Assembly (NCBI GenBank): GCA_041399065.1
Contig: JAWKTN010000003.1
Location: 496,001 to 560,000 of the forward strand
DNA: 64,000 nt
DNA from: JAGQPD01 sp020426865
Lineage (GTDB): Bacteria > Planctomycetota > Planctomycetia > Pirellulales > Pirellulaceae
Direction: 5' to 3'
Below the pieces are notes generated by a model. It worked only from the letters and a program-made list of their open reading frames with translations. It searched no databases and was not told where the DNA came from. The position numbers and the translations under genes are program-made. Shown here piece after piece: positions 17,551 to 26,263 of this stretch; within the stretch, counting starts at the first letter, position 1; each line of letters begins with the position of its first letter.

Positions 17551-18734
17551 GACTTGTCTCCTCGCAAGGCGGCAACTTCGACGGTCAAATCAATGCCGAC
17601 GGGACACCAGGTAATGCAGCGGCCACAACCGACACAGCCCGATTGGCCGAATTGGTCGTGCCAGGTTGCCAACTTGTGCGTCAGCCACTGACGATAACGC
17701 GATGCGGTTGTCTTACGTACAGTGCCGGAGTTCATGTACGAGTGCTCGGCCGTAAAACACGACGCCCAACTCCGTTTTCTCTCCACATTGTCTTGTGTCA
17801 GGCTTGCGACTTCCTCCACGGAACTACAAAAGCACGTGGGACAGACCATCGTGCAATTGGCACAACTCAGGCAACGCTTTCCCACTGCCTGCCATCGTGC
17901 GTGCTCAAGATTGTCAAGCAACAATTCGCGAATACCGCGGATGTCCAGGTAACGACCGTTAGGATGATCGACTTCGACGTCGCCCGCCGAGGATGCTGGT
18001 AGCGTCTTGTCCCGCAATTGCATCGCTGACGACAGACGCTGAGGCACGTCGTTTGCCGCCTGAACTTCCTCGATTGTGCAGGGCGTCCAATTCGTCTCGG
18101 TCACAACCTCGCCACCGGTGTCGCTCCCCACCTCGATCACAAAATGATCAACGAATTCGGTCAGCGCCAAGTCATGGCCACCGCGTACCGCGGGACCTGT
18201 CTTCATCGAATGACAGAAACATGTGGCAGCTGCCCGAGCGCAATTCACTGCCACGAGGAATAGCGGTTCACGACGGGATTGATAGTGCACATCGACGTAC
18301 GGCCCTTCCAGAAACACGCGGTCTTGCACCCGCAATGCTCGCAGATCACACGACCGGACGCCGAGGACCGCCACCGGTCTTGTCTCTGGCAATTCGGTCT
18401 GCGTCGACCACAGGCCATCGGCGTCGCGATGACTTCGCAGTAGCGTTTCATGCGGAGGAAAAACGAAGTTTTTCAGCGAATGAGGGCCAACGACATAACC
18501 GAACCAGCGTTGCTGGGGGTCGCTTACGACGCGATACCGACCTCCATCCTGCTCATCAATGTAACCGATCGGTAGATCGCTGACTCGCGTCAGCTCGTCA
18601 TACACCATCGCGTCGTCACGCAAACGCGGCCCGATCGTACGGTATCCACGCTGCGACAGACTATCCAGGATCGACTGTAGATCGTGCTTGTCAATCCGCA
18701 CGAACGATCCCACGGGAAGATGACGAGGGGCCAT
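17547..18734 (-). CDS. hydB: hydrogenase 4Fe-4S (beta) subunit
   Basis: 395 residues from ATG 18734, chosen because AGGAAGGGGG lies just upstream and the previous gene ends at 18736; a longer frame from 18785 overlaps that gene. Electron-transfer subunit. Two ferredoxin-type clusters are visible: C-L-S-C-A-N-C-T-M-V-C-P (~residue 290) and C-V-G-C-G-R-C-I-T-W-C-P (~375). Earlier Cys residues (R-S-C-D-L-R-A-L, N-C-A-R-A-A-A-T-C-F-C) are typical of the AsrA/HydB family. The TGA stop overlaps hydG. Confidence 0.9.
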   Translation of the reverse strand: MAPRHLPVGSFVRIDKHDLQSILDSLSQRGYRTIGPRLRDDAMVYDELTRVSDLPIGYIDEQDGGRYRVVSDPQQRWFGYVVGPHSLKNFVFPPHETLLRSHRDADGLWSTQTELPETRPVAVLGVRSCDLRALRVQDRVFLEGPYVDVHYQSRREPLFLVAVNCARAAATCFCHSMKTGPAVRGGHDLALTEFVDHFVIEVGSDTGGEVVTETNWTPCTIEEVQAANDVPQRLSSAMQLRDKTLPASSAGDVEVDHPNGRYLDIRGIRELLLDNLEHARWQAVGKRCLSCANCTMVCPTCFCSSVEEVASLTQDNVERKRSWASCFTAEHSYMNSGTVRKTTASRYRQWLTHKLATWHDQFGQSGCVGCGRCITWCPVGIDLTVEVAALRGDKS

Positions 18735-18735
18735 C

Positions 18736-19230
18736 TCACGCACCCCCTTCCTGTTGTTGATTGCCCGAGCCAGGGCCGTAAACATCCAGCAACTGCACGC
18801 GGGCAGCCGTCAATCGCTTGGCGAGCGCAATTGCCGCCCGTCGCATGAACTCGTATCCAAACCGCGGATTGTGCTCACATAACGTGACGATCTGACTGCC
18901 AGGAATCCGCAGCAATTGCGTGGGCGTCAGCGTTCGGGCCGTGGCCGTAAGCCGCGATTGTTCCAATACCGGCGACCAACCCAAGAGATCTCCCTGCGAC
19001 ACGGTCAGGATCTGGCGGCACCCAATCCCAGCAGCGCAAATCTCTAAGGATATCTTGCCTTCGATGACCAGATAGATGTTGGACGCCGGATCCCCTTCGC
19101 GAAACACGGTCACATTCGCGTCATGCGATTCCAGCGTCGCCAGCGCCGCGATCTTCTGCAAGTACTCGTCCGCTATCCCTGTGAGAAATTCTAACTCTCT
19201 TAGGATCTCAAATGTCGTCTTCTCGGTCAT
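18736..19230 (-). CDS. cyclic nucleotide-binding domain protein of the hydrogenase operon
   Basis: 164 residues from ATG 19230, whose ATGA overlaps the stop of the protease gene; GGGAG lies upstream. A single cNMP-binding beta-barrel is present: V-T-V-F-R-E-G-D-P-A-S-N-I-Y-L-V-I-E-G-K-I, then Q-G-D-L-L-G-W-S. The stretch after it (F-M-R-R-A-A-I-A-L-A-K-R-L) is the dimer-type helix, but no DNA-binding helix-turn-helix follows, so it is not a Crp/Fnr regulator by itself. Its position inside the group 3b operon suggests a sensory or allosteric partner of the enzyme. Ligand unknown. Confidence 0.85.
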   Translation of the reverse strand: MTEKTTFEILRELEFLTGIADEYLQKIAALATLESHDANVTVFREGDPASNIYLVIEGKISLEICAAGIGCRQILTVSQGDLLGWSPVLEQSRLTATARTLTPTQLLRIPGSQIVTLCEHNPRFGYEFMRRAAIALAKRLTAARVQLLDVYGPGSGNQQQEGGA

Positions 19231-19751
19231 GGTAATTGGCTCCCCATACCGGCCGCCTTCATTGCTGATGGGATCGTGCGACCCGCCCCCAACCACCGGG
19301 CGATGCGCCCCACCGCTTGCTCAGTCGCCACCTTCGTTCGTTCTGTCATGCTGCCGAACGCACGACAGTCGTCGTCCCGAATCTCGATTCCCCACAGCGT
19401 GACGCGTGGCGGAATGCGCCCTAGGCTCGCCGCTACCTGCAACACGTCCCCCAATGGTACGCGGTGCGACGCAAACCACGTTCGCGCCTCCCTCGACATC
19501 TCACGATTCCACTCCCGCCGCCACACTCGCCCCGGAACCCGACCACTCCGCGCCGCGTCGATGACGACCCAGTGCGCTGCCGGCTCCCCTTCCAGCACCA
19601 CCAGGGGGTCCACTATCTCGCGGAGCACGATCTCGCCGGTATTTGTCGCCTCGCGTGACAGCTTCTCCCTCAGCCCGCACACAACGTCCCAGCCAGCCCG
19701 ATCATCGCCGTGACTTGACCCCAATCCGTAAACAAGTTTGCGGGTGGACAT
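19227..19751 (-). CDS. hydrogenase maturation protease
   Basis: 174 residues from ATG 19751 (M-S-T-R-K-L-V-Y-G-L-G-S-S-H-G-D-D-R), with GGGAG upstream. An endopeptidase of the HyaD/HybD/HoxW family that trims the C-terminal tail of the large subunit after nickel insertion. Visible family features are G-L-G-S-x-x-G-D-D-R-A-G, V-V-I-D-A-A-R-S-G, and W-G-I-E-I. First gene of the operon; its stop overlaps the next start (ATGA). The longer frame to 19817 is not needed. Promoter expected between 19751 and 20138, shared with the divergent regulator gene. Confidence 0.87.
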   Translation of the reverse strand: MSTRKLVYGLGSSHGDDRAGWDVVCGLREKLSREATNTGEIVLREIVDPLVVLEGEPAAHWVVIDAARSGRVPGRVWRREWNREMSREARTWFASHRVPLGDVLQVAASLGRIPPRVTLWGIEIRDDDCRAFGSMTERTKVATEQAVGRIARWLGAGRTIPSAMKAAGMGSQLP

Positions 19752-20137
19752 GGTAAGACTGACTCCCGTCAACGCGCCGATCTTCATCGCTTCCGTCGGT
19801 GGACCCTCACGGGGCAAAACCTATGCCGAATCACATGGGGACGTCCAACGCAGGGACAACACCCCCGATCGATTGTCCCACCTGCGTGCGGAACGCTCGC
19901 GCGCGAGCGATTCAGGCACGCTCCCCGCACACATGTGCTGCGTGTGCGACAACGCACACTATCGGCAAAAATGGCGAAACCAAGGGATTTTTTAGCATCG
20001 CTGGAATATTTTTGAGGGGATTGGCACGGTTTATGATGCAGTTGCAGAACGAGTGGAATACAATAGATACATACGGCAAGCACACGAGAACACGAGGTCG
20101 CCCTTTCGGAGCGACTTCGGAGGGAGAGATTGCGACC

Positions 20138-20809
20138 ATGGCCGACGAACCGGTGTTGATCAAACGGTATCCAAATCGTCGTTTTTACGCGCGACACGAG
20201 AGCAAATACGTATCGCTGGCCGACATCGAACAGATGATTGCCGACGGCCTGACGGTAGAAATTCGCGACAGCCAAACCGGCGAGGATTTGACGCGGAGCA
20301 TCTTGACACAGATCATTATGGACCGGCATCCGGACAAGATGAGTCTGTTTCCGGTCGACATGTTGCATTTCATTCTCCGCGCCAATGACGTGTCGTCGGG
20401 ATTCTTGCGCAACTATTTCCGCGATTCGCTGACGTTTCTCGAATACTTGCAGCAGCGAAATCCGTCTACCGCCACCATGCCACAGCCCATGCATTGGATG
20501 CAGGCATGGCTCGACCGCGTCGCAAAAAACCCGAACTCGTGGATGTCCCCAGCGTCGGGCAACGGCAATGGTAGTGGCGAGCCGGTAGGCGAGGTGCCAC
20601 CGGACGGCGGGGCATCTTCTTCAGAGACGTCTTCAGCGCCGACTTCAGAGACGGCACCGAGTGCGGCGCGAGCTACGATGAGTTCTGCGGCGGCGAGCAA
20701 CGGCGACTCGGAGGATGATGACGACGCGAAAGCCATTGAGCTCGCGCGTCGGCTCGCGTTGCTGGAAGAACGCATCCGCCAATTGGAAGGTGCGGACTCC
20801 AGCCAGTAA
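20138..20809 (+). CDS. polyhydroxyalkanoate synthesis regulator (PhaR-type) DNA-binding protein
   Basis: 223 residues from ATG 20138, preceded by GGAGGGAGAG. The N-terminal ~60 residues are the PHB accumulation regulator DNA-binding domain: V-L-I-K-R-Y-P-N-R-R-F-Y, Y-V-S-L-A-D-I-E-Q-M-I and T-G-E-D-L-T-R-S-I-L-T-Q-I-I. The accumulation-type segment (L-F-P-V-D-M-L-H-F-I-L-R) follows. The C-terminal third is low-complexity Ser/Gly/Ala/Pro then acidic, ending in a short coiled coil. The upstream open frame (from 19799) has a CxxC pair but no start signal and is probably not part of it. No PHA synthase is in the window; it may instead govern carbon storage or the adjacent pyruvate pathway (inference). 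Confidence 0.85.
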   Translation: MADEPVLIKRYPNRRFYARHESKYVSLADIEQMIADGLTVEIRDSQTGEDLTRSILTQIIMDRHPDKMSLFPVDMLHFILRANDVSSGFLRNYFRDSLTFLEYLQQRNPSTATMPQPMHWMQAWLDRVAKNPNSWMSPASGNGNGSGEPVGEVPPDGGASSSETSSAPTSETAPSAARATMSSAAASNGDSEDDDDAKAIELARRLALLEERIRQLEGADSSQ

Positions 20810-20823
20810 ATGGACATTGCCGA

Positions 20824-21822
20824 CTAGGCGGTGTAGGATTGCAGGGCTTTCATATAGTTACCCCGTTCCAGTGCGCTGGCGTCTGGGCAATTCGCGCGGC
20901 TCATGCTACCCCGCAATTGGTCGATTGAACGGTACTCGCGCTGGACACACCATTCGCGAAGATCTTCGTCGACTTTTTTCAAGTGTTGCGCGCCAAATTT
21001 CAGGAGCGCCGAGGTCATCATCACGACATCGGCACCGACGAGCAACAGTTTGACGACGTCTTCGGCCATGTGCGCGCCGCTGGTCGCCGCCAGCGATACG
21101 GTAACTGTATCGCGCAGGATGGCAATCCAGCGTAAGGATGGCCGGATCTCATGACGACTGCTCAGTTCCAGATCGGGGACAATTTGCAGCGAGTCTAGAT
21201 CGATGTTGGGCTCGAGATACCGATTGAAGAGCACCAGGCCATCGGCACCGGCGGAAGCCAATTGCTGTGCGAAATGCGGCAGCGCCGTGAAGCTGGGACC
21301 GAGCTTTACGGCCAGCGGTATGTCGACGGTTACCGAAACGTTATTGACCATTTCCGCATACCGCCGCTCGACTTCTGCCGCCGATTCCGACGGGTCGGTC
21401 GGCACATAGTAGATATTCAATTCCAACGCGTCGGCACCGGCGTCTTGCATGTTTCGCGCATACCGCATCCACCCGCCGGGAGAGGCCCCGTTGAGACTGG
21501 CGATCAGCGGCATGCGGACCGCCGATTTTGCTTCCTCCAGGTACTTCAAATATTCATCAGGCCCCACGCCATACATTGGCATCGTCGGAAAGTAGGAGAG
21601 CGACTCGGCGTACGATTCGGCCTGGTACTCATACAACCGGTGGAGGGCCAATTGTTCATGTTCGATTTGTTCCTCGAACAAGGATGGCAGCACCGCGGCT
21701 GCCGCACCGGACTGTTCCAGGAGCCGGAGGCCATCCAGCGTGCGTGTCGTAGGCCCAGCCGAGGCCACCAGCGGGCTCGACAGTTCCAATCCCAAATAGG
21801 TCGTCTTCATACAGAACGTCAT
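20824..21822 (-). CDS. dihydroorotate dehydrogenase-like protein coupled to nifJ
   Basis: 332 residues from ATG 21822, which overlaps the nifJ stop (ATGA); ATG 21810 (M-K-T-T-Y-L-G-L-E-L) is the alternative. A FMN-binding TIM-barrel like class 1 dihydroorotate dehydrogenase: S-S-P-L-V-A-S-A-G-P, A-S-L-N-G-A-S-P-G-G, A-L-E-L-N-I-Y-Y-V-P, P-L-A-V-K-L-G-P and A-T-S-G-A-H. The usual pyrimidine active-site motif is altered. Proteins of this type occur beside pyruvate:ferredoxin oxidoreductase genes in many bacteria, so a role with PFOR rather than pyrimidine synthesis is likely. Confidence 0.88.
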   Translation of the reverse strand: MTFCMKTTYLGLELSSPLVASAGPTTRTLDGLRLLEQSGAAAAVLPSLFEEQIEHEQLALHRLYEYQAESYAESLSYFPTMPMYGVGPDEYLKYLEEAKSAVRMPLIASLNGASPGGWMRYARNMQDAGADALELNIYYVPTDPSESAAEVERRYAEMVNNVSVTVDIPLAVKLGPSFTALPHFAQQLASAGADGLVLFNRYLEPNIDLDSLQIVPDLELSSRHEIRPSLRWIAILRDTVTVSLAATSGAHMAEDVVKLLLVGADVVMMTSALLKFGAQHLKKVDEDLREWCVQREYRSIDQLRGSMSRANCPDASALERGNYMKALQSYTA

Positions 21823-24800
21823 GCTTGCGTCTCCCGTGAGCTCACTGCCACGTCGCGTTCGACGTTGGCCATCTGTTCGTAGTAGTGCCACTGATCGTCG
21901 ATATCTTTCTGTGCCAGCGTTAGCATCTCCTCAGCAAGTTCCGGTTGCGTGCGCGCCAGCATGGCAAAGCGGGCCTCTTTGGCCGCGAGATCACGAAATC
22001 GGATGGTCGGCTTGCGGCTATCCAAGTGGAACGGATGCTCGCCGGCATGTGCCAAACGCGGATCGTACCGATAGAGCGGCCAAAAGCCTGACTGCACGAC
22101 TTCCTTCTGATGCGACATCGCCGTCGTCATGTTGATGCCGTGGGCAATGCAATGACTATAAGTCAACAACAGGGATGGCCCGGAATACGATTCGGCGTCG
22201 CGGAAGGCCCGTATCGTCTGGGCCGGATTCGCTCCCATTGCCACTTGTGCGACATAAACATTGCCGTACGATACGGCCAACATTCCGAGATCCTTCTTTT
22301 TCGATTCCTTTCCCATCGCGGCGAACTTGGCAATTGCTGCTCTGGGAGTGGCTTTCGATGCCTGCCCGCCGGTATTGGAATAGACACCCGTATCGAGGAC
22401 CAGGATATTGACGTTGCGACCGGTGGTCAGAACGTGATCCAACCCGCTAAAACCGATGTCGTAGGCCCAGCCATCGCCACCTATGATCCACACACTTCGT
22501 GGCACAAGGCAGTCGGCAATTGTTGCCAGGCGATTGGCATCGGGACTATCGATCTCGGCCAGCCGGTGGCGGAGCATCGCAATCCGTTGCCGCTGCTGCC
22601 GGATGGACTCCTCAGAATCGGCATGAGCGCCGATCAGTTCGTCCACAAAGCTGTCTCCCAATTGAGATGCGAGCTTCCGTAACAAGTATCGTGCATATTC
22701 GGTCTTTTGGTCCAATGCCAAACGGAGCCCCAAACCGAACTCGGCATTGTCTTCAAACAGCGAATTGCACCACGCCGGCCCGCGCCCAGACGCATCCGTC
22801 GTCCACGGTGTTGTCGGCAGATTTCCTCCATAGATCGACGAACAGCCGGTCGCGTTGGCGATCACAGCACGATCGCCGAATAGCTGGCTCATGAGTTTCA
22901 AGTATGGCGTCTCTCCGCAACCGGCACAGGCCCCCGAGAATTCGAACAACGGCTGCAACATCTGCGTCCCTTTAACCGAGTCCGTCTTGACCTGTGTCCG
23001 ATCAATGTCCTTGATCTTCAGGAAATAGTCGAACTTCTCCCGCTCACGTTCCAAATGTGGCAGTTTATCTTCCATATTGATTGCTTTGTGTCGTACCACT
23101 TCCTTACTCTTGGCTGGACAGACATCCACACACACGCCACAACCGGTGCAGTCGTCCGGCGCGACTTGAATGGTCATCAGGCAATCGGCCAAATCCTTGC
23201 CCGTATAGGGGCGATACGTGAATGATTTGGGGGCGTCCGCCACCGCGGCAGTTGCGAACGGCTTCATCCGAATCGCGGCATGCGGACAGACCAAGGCACA
23301 CAGGCCACACTGAATGCAAATGTCGGCGTCCCAAATCGGTATTTCCTGGGCTATACTGCGCTTTTCGTAGTGAGCCGTACCGGTCGGAAACGTGCCGTCA
23401 GGAGGCATCGCGCTGACGGGCAGTAGCTCTCCTTTGCCGGCTAACAGCATGGCAGTAACTCGGGCAACGAATGAATCCGATGCCAGTTCCGCCCCCCAGG
23501 CCGGAATCGCCGCCGGCTCGTCCCCCACCACCGCCGGGACGTCCACTTCGTGCAGCCCGCCCAAGGCGGCGTCGACCGCGGCAAAATTGCGCCGAAGCAC
23601 TGCTTCCCCACGCTTGCCATACGTCTTGTTGATCGATTTCTTGATCTCATCAATCGCCTGTTCTCGTGGCAAGACACCAGCCAACGCAAAGAAGCACGTC
23701 TGCATGACCGTGTTGATCCGTGTCCCCATTTCAGCGTCACGGGCAATGCGATAGGCGTCAATGACAAAAAGCCGCAAGTTCTTTTCCACAATTTGCTGGC
23801 GAACGTTGACCGGCAAGTTCGACCACACGTCAGTCGGACCAAAAGGGCTGTTCAATAGAAATGTCGCACCCGGGTCAGCAACGTCCAATACGTCCATCTT
23901 CTCAAGAAAATTAAACTGATTGCAAGCGACGAAGTTTGCTCGATCAATCAGATAGGTCGACTGGATCGGGCGCGGACTGAACCGCACATGGGAAACCGTT
24001 ACCGAGCCCGCCTTTTTGGAATCGTAAACGAAGTAACCTTGGGCATACATCGGCGTGTTCTCACCGATGATCTTTACCGAGTTCTTGCTCGCCCCGACCG
24101 TCCCGTCGCTTCCCAAACCGTAGAACACTGCCCGGGTGACATCGTCGGCTTCGGTGGAAAAATCAGACGAGACTTTCAGACTCAGATGAGTAACGTCGTC
24201 GATGATCCCCACCGTGAATTGCCGGCGAGGTTCGACCACCTTGAGTTCGTCGAACACGGCGGCAACCATCGCTGGAGTAAACTCCTTGGACGTCAGACCA
24301 TAGCGACCACCGATCACGCGTAGCGGTCGACCGGAGCCGTTCAGCAGTCGGTTTTCCGCAAAGAGTGCGGTAACGACGTCCTGGTACAATGGCTCGCCCA
24401 AGGCGCCAGGCTCTTTCGTGCGATCCAGAACCGCAATGCTTTGAACTGTAGCCGGAATCGTATTCAGGAACGCCTCGATCGCGAACGGACGAAATAGCCG
24501 CACCTTCACTAGGCCAACTTTCTGCCCTTGATCATTCAAGGCCGCGACCGCCTCTTCGGCCGCCCCCACACCGGACCCCATCAAGATCACTACGCGGTCG
24601 GCATCGGGGGCTCCCACGTATTCGTACAATCGATATTGCCGACCTGTCAGCTTCGCGAACCGCTCCATTTCGCCAGTGACGATGCGCGGCACCTCCATGT
24701 AGAACGGGTTGCATGCCTCGCGAGCCTGGAAGAACACGTCGGGATTCTGCGCTGACCCACGCAGCACAGGACGGTCGGGATCCAATGCCCGCGCACGGTG

Positions 24801-25409
24801 CTCGTGGATCGCCTGCTCGTCCAACATCGCCACGATATCGCCGCGTGACAACTGAGCGATCTTATTGATTTCATGCGACGTCCGGAAGCCGTCAAAGAAA
24901 TGCAGGAAGGGAACGCGTGCCTTCAAAGTTGCCGCGTGGGAGATCATCGCAAAATCGTGGGCTTCCTGGACCGAATTTGCCGCCAACATCGCCCATCCGG
25001 CGGCCCGCACCGACATCACGTCACTATGATCACCGAAGATCGACAGGCAGTGAGTTGCCAAGGTGCGCGCAGCAATGTGAAAGACCGTCGGTGTCAATTC
25101 ACCGGCGATCTTGTACATGTTAGGGATCATCAGCAGCAATCCCTGTGATGCCGTGAAGGTCGTCGTCAGCGCCCCTGCCTGCAACGCCCCATGCACCGTC
25201 CCCGCAGCGCCCGCCTCGCTCTGCATCTCAATCACACGGGGCACCGTGCCAAAGATGTTTTCACGCCGAATCGCCGACCAGGCGTCCGCGAGTTCTCCCA
25301 TGGGCGAAGCAGGTGTGATCGGATAGATCGCGATCACTTCGCTTACCTGATGTGCGATCCACGCCGCTGCCTCGTTGCCGTCCACTGTTATGTATCTTGG
25401 CGCTTCCAC
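21819..25409 (-). CDS. nifJ: pyruvate:ferredoxin (flavodoxin) oxidoreductase
   Basis: 1196 residues, the normal length of the single-chain enzyme. Converts pyruvate, CoA and oxidised ferredoxin to acetyl-CoA and CO2. Domains in order: N-terminal Y-P-I-T-P-A-S-P-M-G-E; central gamma/CoA domain (G-L-G-S-D-G-T-V-G-A-S-K-N-S); two [4Fe-4S] motifs C-I-Q-C-G-L-C-A-L-V-C-P (~700) and C-T-G-C-G-V-C-V-D-V-C-P (~755); TPP domain with C-A-G-C-G-E-T-P-Y (~827), A-T-G-C-S-S-I-Y-G-G-N-L-P and V-Y-S-N-T-G-G-Q-A-S-K-A-T. The GTG start has GGGAG six bases upstream. Oxygen-sensitive in most relatives; fits the anaerobic redox theme of the region. Confidence 0.96.
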   Translation of the reverse strand: MEAPRYITVDGNEAAAWIAHQVSEVIAIYPITPASPMGELADAWSAIRRENIFGTVPRVIEMQSEAGAAGTVHGALQAGALTTTFTASQGLLLMIPNMYKIAGELTPTVFHIAARTLATHCLSIFGDHSDVMSVRAAGWAMLAANSVQEAHDFAMISHAATLKARVPFLHFFDGFRTSHEINKIAQLSRGDIVAMLDEQAIHEHRARALDPDRPVLRGSAQNPDVFFQAREACNPFYMEVPRIVTGEMERFAKLTGRQYRLYEYVGAPDADRVVILMGSGVGAAEEAVAALNDQGQKVGLVKVRLFRPFAIEAFLNTIPATVQSIAVLDRTKEPGALGEPLYQDVVTALFAENRLLNGSGRPLRVIGGRYGLTSKEFTPAMVAAVFDELKVVEPRRQFTVGIIDDVTHLSLKVSSDFSTEADDVTRAVFYGLGSDGTVGASKNSVKIIGENTPMYAQGYFVYDSKKAGSVTVSHVRFSPRPIQSTYLIDRANFVACNQFNFLEKMDVLDVADPGATFLLNSPFGPTDVWSNLPVNVRQQIVEKNLRLFVIDAYRIARDAEMGTRINTVMQTCFFALAGVLPREQAIDEIKKSINKTYGKRGEAVLRRNFAAVDAALGGLHEVDVPAVVGDEPAAIPAWGAELASDSFVARVTAMLLAGKGELLPVSAMPPDGTFPTGTAHYEKRSIAQEIPIWDADICIQCGLCALVCPHAAIRMKPFATAAVADAPKSFTYRPYTGKDLADCLMTIQVAPDDCTGCGVCVDVCPAKSKEVVRHKAINMEDKLPHLEREREKFDYFLKIKDIDRTQVKTDSVKGTQMLQPLFEFSGACAGCGETPYLKLMSQLFGDRAVIANATGCSSIYGGNLPTTPWTTDASGRGPAWCNSLFEDNAEFGLGLRLALDQKTEYARYLLRKLASQLGDSFVDELIGAHADSEESIRQQRQRIAMLRHRLAEIDSPDANRLATIADCLVPRSVWIIGGDGWAYDIGFSGLDHVLTTGRNVNILVLDTGVYSNTGGQASKATPRAAIAKFAAMGKESKKKDLGMLAVSYGNVYVAQVAMGANPAQTIRAFRDAESYSGPSLLLTYSHCIAHGINMTTAMSHQKEVVQSGFWPLYRYDPRLAHAGEHPFHLDSRKPTIRFRDLAAKEARFAMLARTQPELAEEMLTLAQKDIDDQWHYYEQMANVERDVAVSSRETQA

Positions 25410-25633
25410 ACATTTCTCCCGCTCTTGTCGACAAACGTTCCGCTTTTACCCACCACCTCGTACGCCGGGGCACCCAACGCTGGACCGCACCGGGTAGCGC
25501 TGGGCTGTGCTTTTCGCAATTCTGGTGCCAAAGCGGGACGAGCGGTTTTCGGCGCGCATGCCACGTGTTGCCTGCGACGAGCCTGTGCGGAATCGCACCA
25601 TTCTGTGCTATGTGGTTCCGGATAGTGTGCGGG

Positions 25634-26248
25634 TTAGACGGAGAGTCGCCCGGCACGCCGGAGTTGATGGCGACAGGCGGGTTCACGTTCGAGCAGTGAC
25701 CGGTCTCGCACACCTGCCCATTTTGCCGCCATCCCCCCGCCAACCCAGATTTCAAAGTCGGCGATATTCTGTCGAATGCAGGTGAGTGCCCCGATGGCCG
25801 CACCGACGCCAAGCTGAACATCCGGCAAGATCACACTTCCCGCGCCGACGATCACATGCTTTTTCAGTAACACATCGCCACGAGTCACGCGACGAAACTC
25901 GTCGGGAATCGTGGGATTGGTCATGAAGCCGTCCACATAGTCGTCTGATGCGGTATAGACGCTGACTCGCGACGAAAGGCCAACAAAATCTTCCAGCGTG
26001 ATACCGCCTCCGCTGCCGAACAAATAGACGCCGGCCGCCAGATGCACGCAATTCCCGATATGGACACCAGCCTCTCCTGCGCTGATGACGGAAAAACAAT
26101 CGACGCGGGTATTGTCGCCGAAATGGATATGGGAGCAATTGAACAGTTGCACCGATCGATGGATGCGCACATGGGTGCCGACGCTGGCGACACCCATGTC
26201 TCGCAATTCCTCGTGCGTATAGTCGTCTGGTCTCATGCGACTCAGCAT
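25634..26248 (-). CDS. hexapeptide-repeat (left-handed beta-helix) acyltransferase
   Basis: 204 residues from ATG 26248; ATG 26236 also possible. The hexapeptide pattern is visible through V-R-I-H-R-S-V-Q-L-F, I-H-F-G-D-N-T-R-V-D, G-V-H-I-G-N-C-V-H-L-A-A and V-I-V-G-A-G-S-V-I-L-P-D-V-Q-L-G-V-G-A-A-I-G. Enzymes of this kind transfer acetyl or similar groups from CoA to sugars or sugar nucleotides; the layout resembles amino-sugar N-acyltransferases such as VioB, without certainty. The C-terminus is basic. It is separated by 15 bp from the porin stop on the same strand but probably serves surface polysaccharide. Confidence 0.8.
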   Translation of the reverse strand: MLSRMRPDDYTHEELRDMGVASVGTHVRIHRSVQLFNCSHIHFGDNTRVDCFSVISAGEAGVHIGNCVHLAAGVYLFGSGGGITLEDFVGLSSRVSVYTASDDYVDGFMTNPTIPDEFRRVTRGDVLLKKHVIVGAGSVILPDVQLGVGAAIGALTCIRQNIADFEIWVGGGMAAKWAGVRDRSLLEREPACRHQLRRAGRLSV

Positions 26249-26263
26249 GTCGTGGTTGGCCCA

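Noticed and set aside
19799..20137. N-terminal extension of the PhaR-type protein with CxxC pairs
   Set aside because: No family counterpart and a strong ribosome site before ATG 20138; the Cys pairs are probably accidental.
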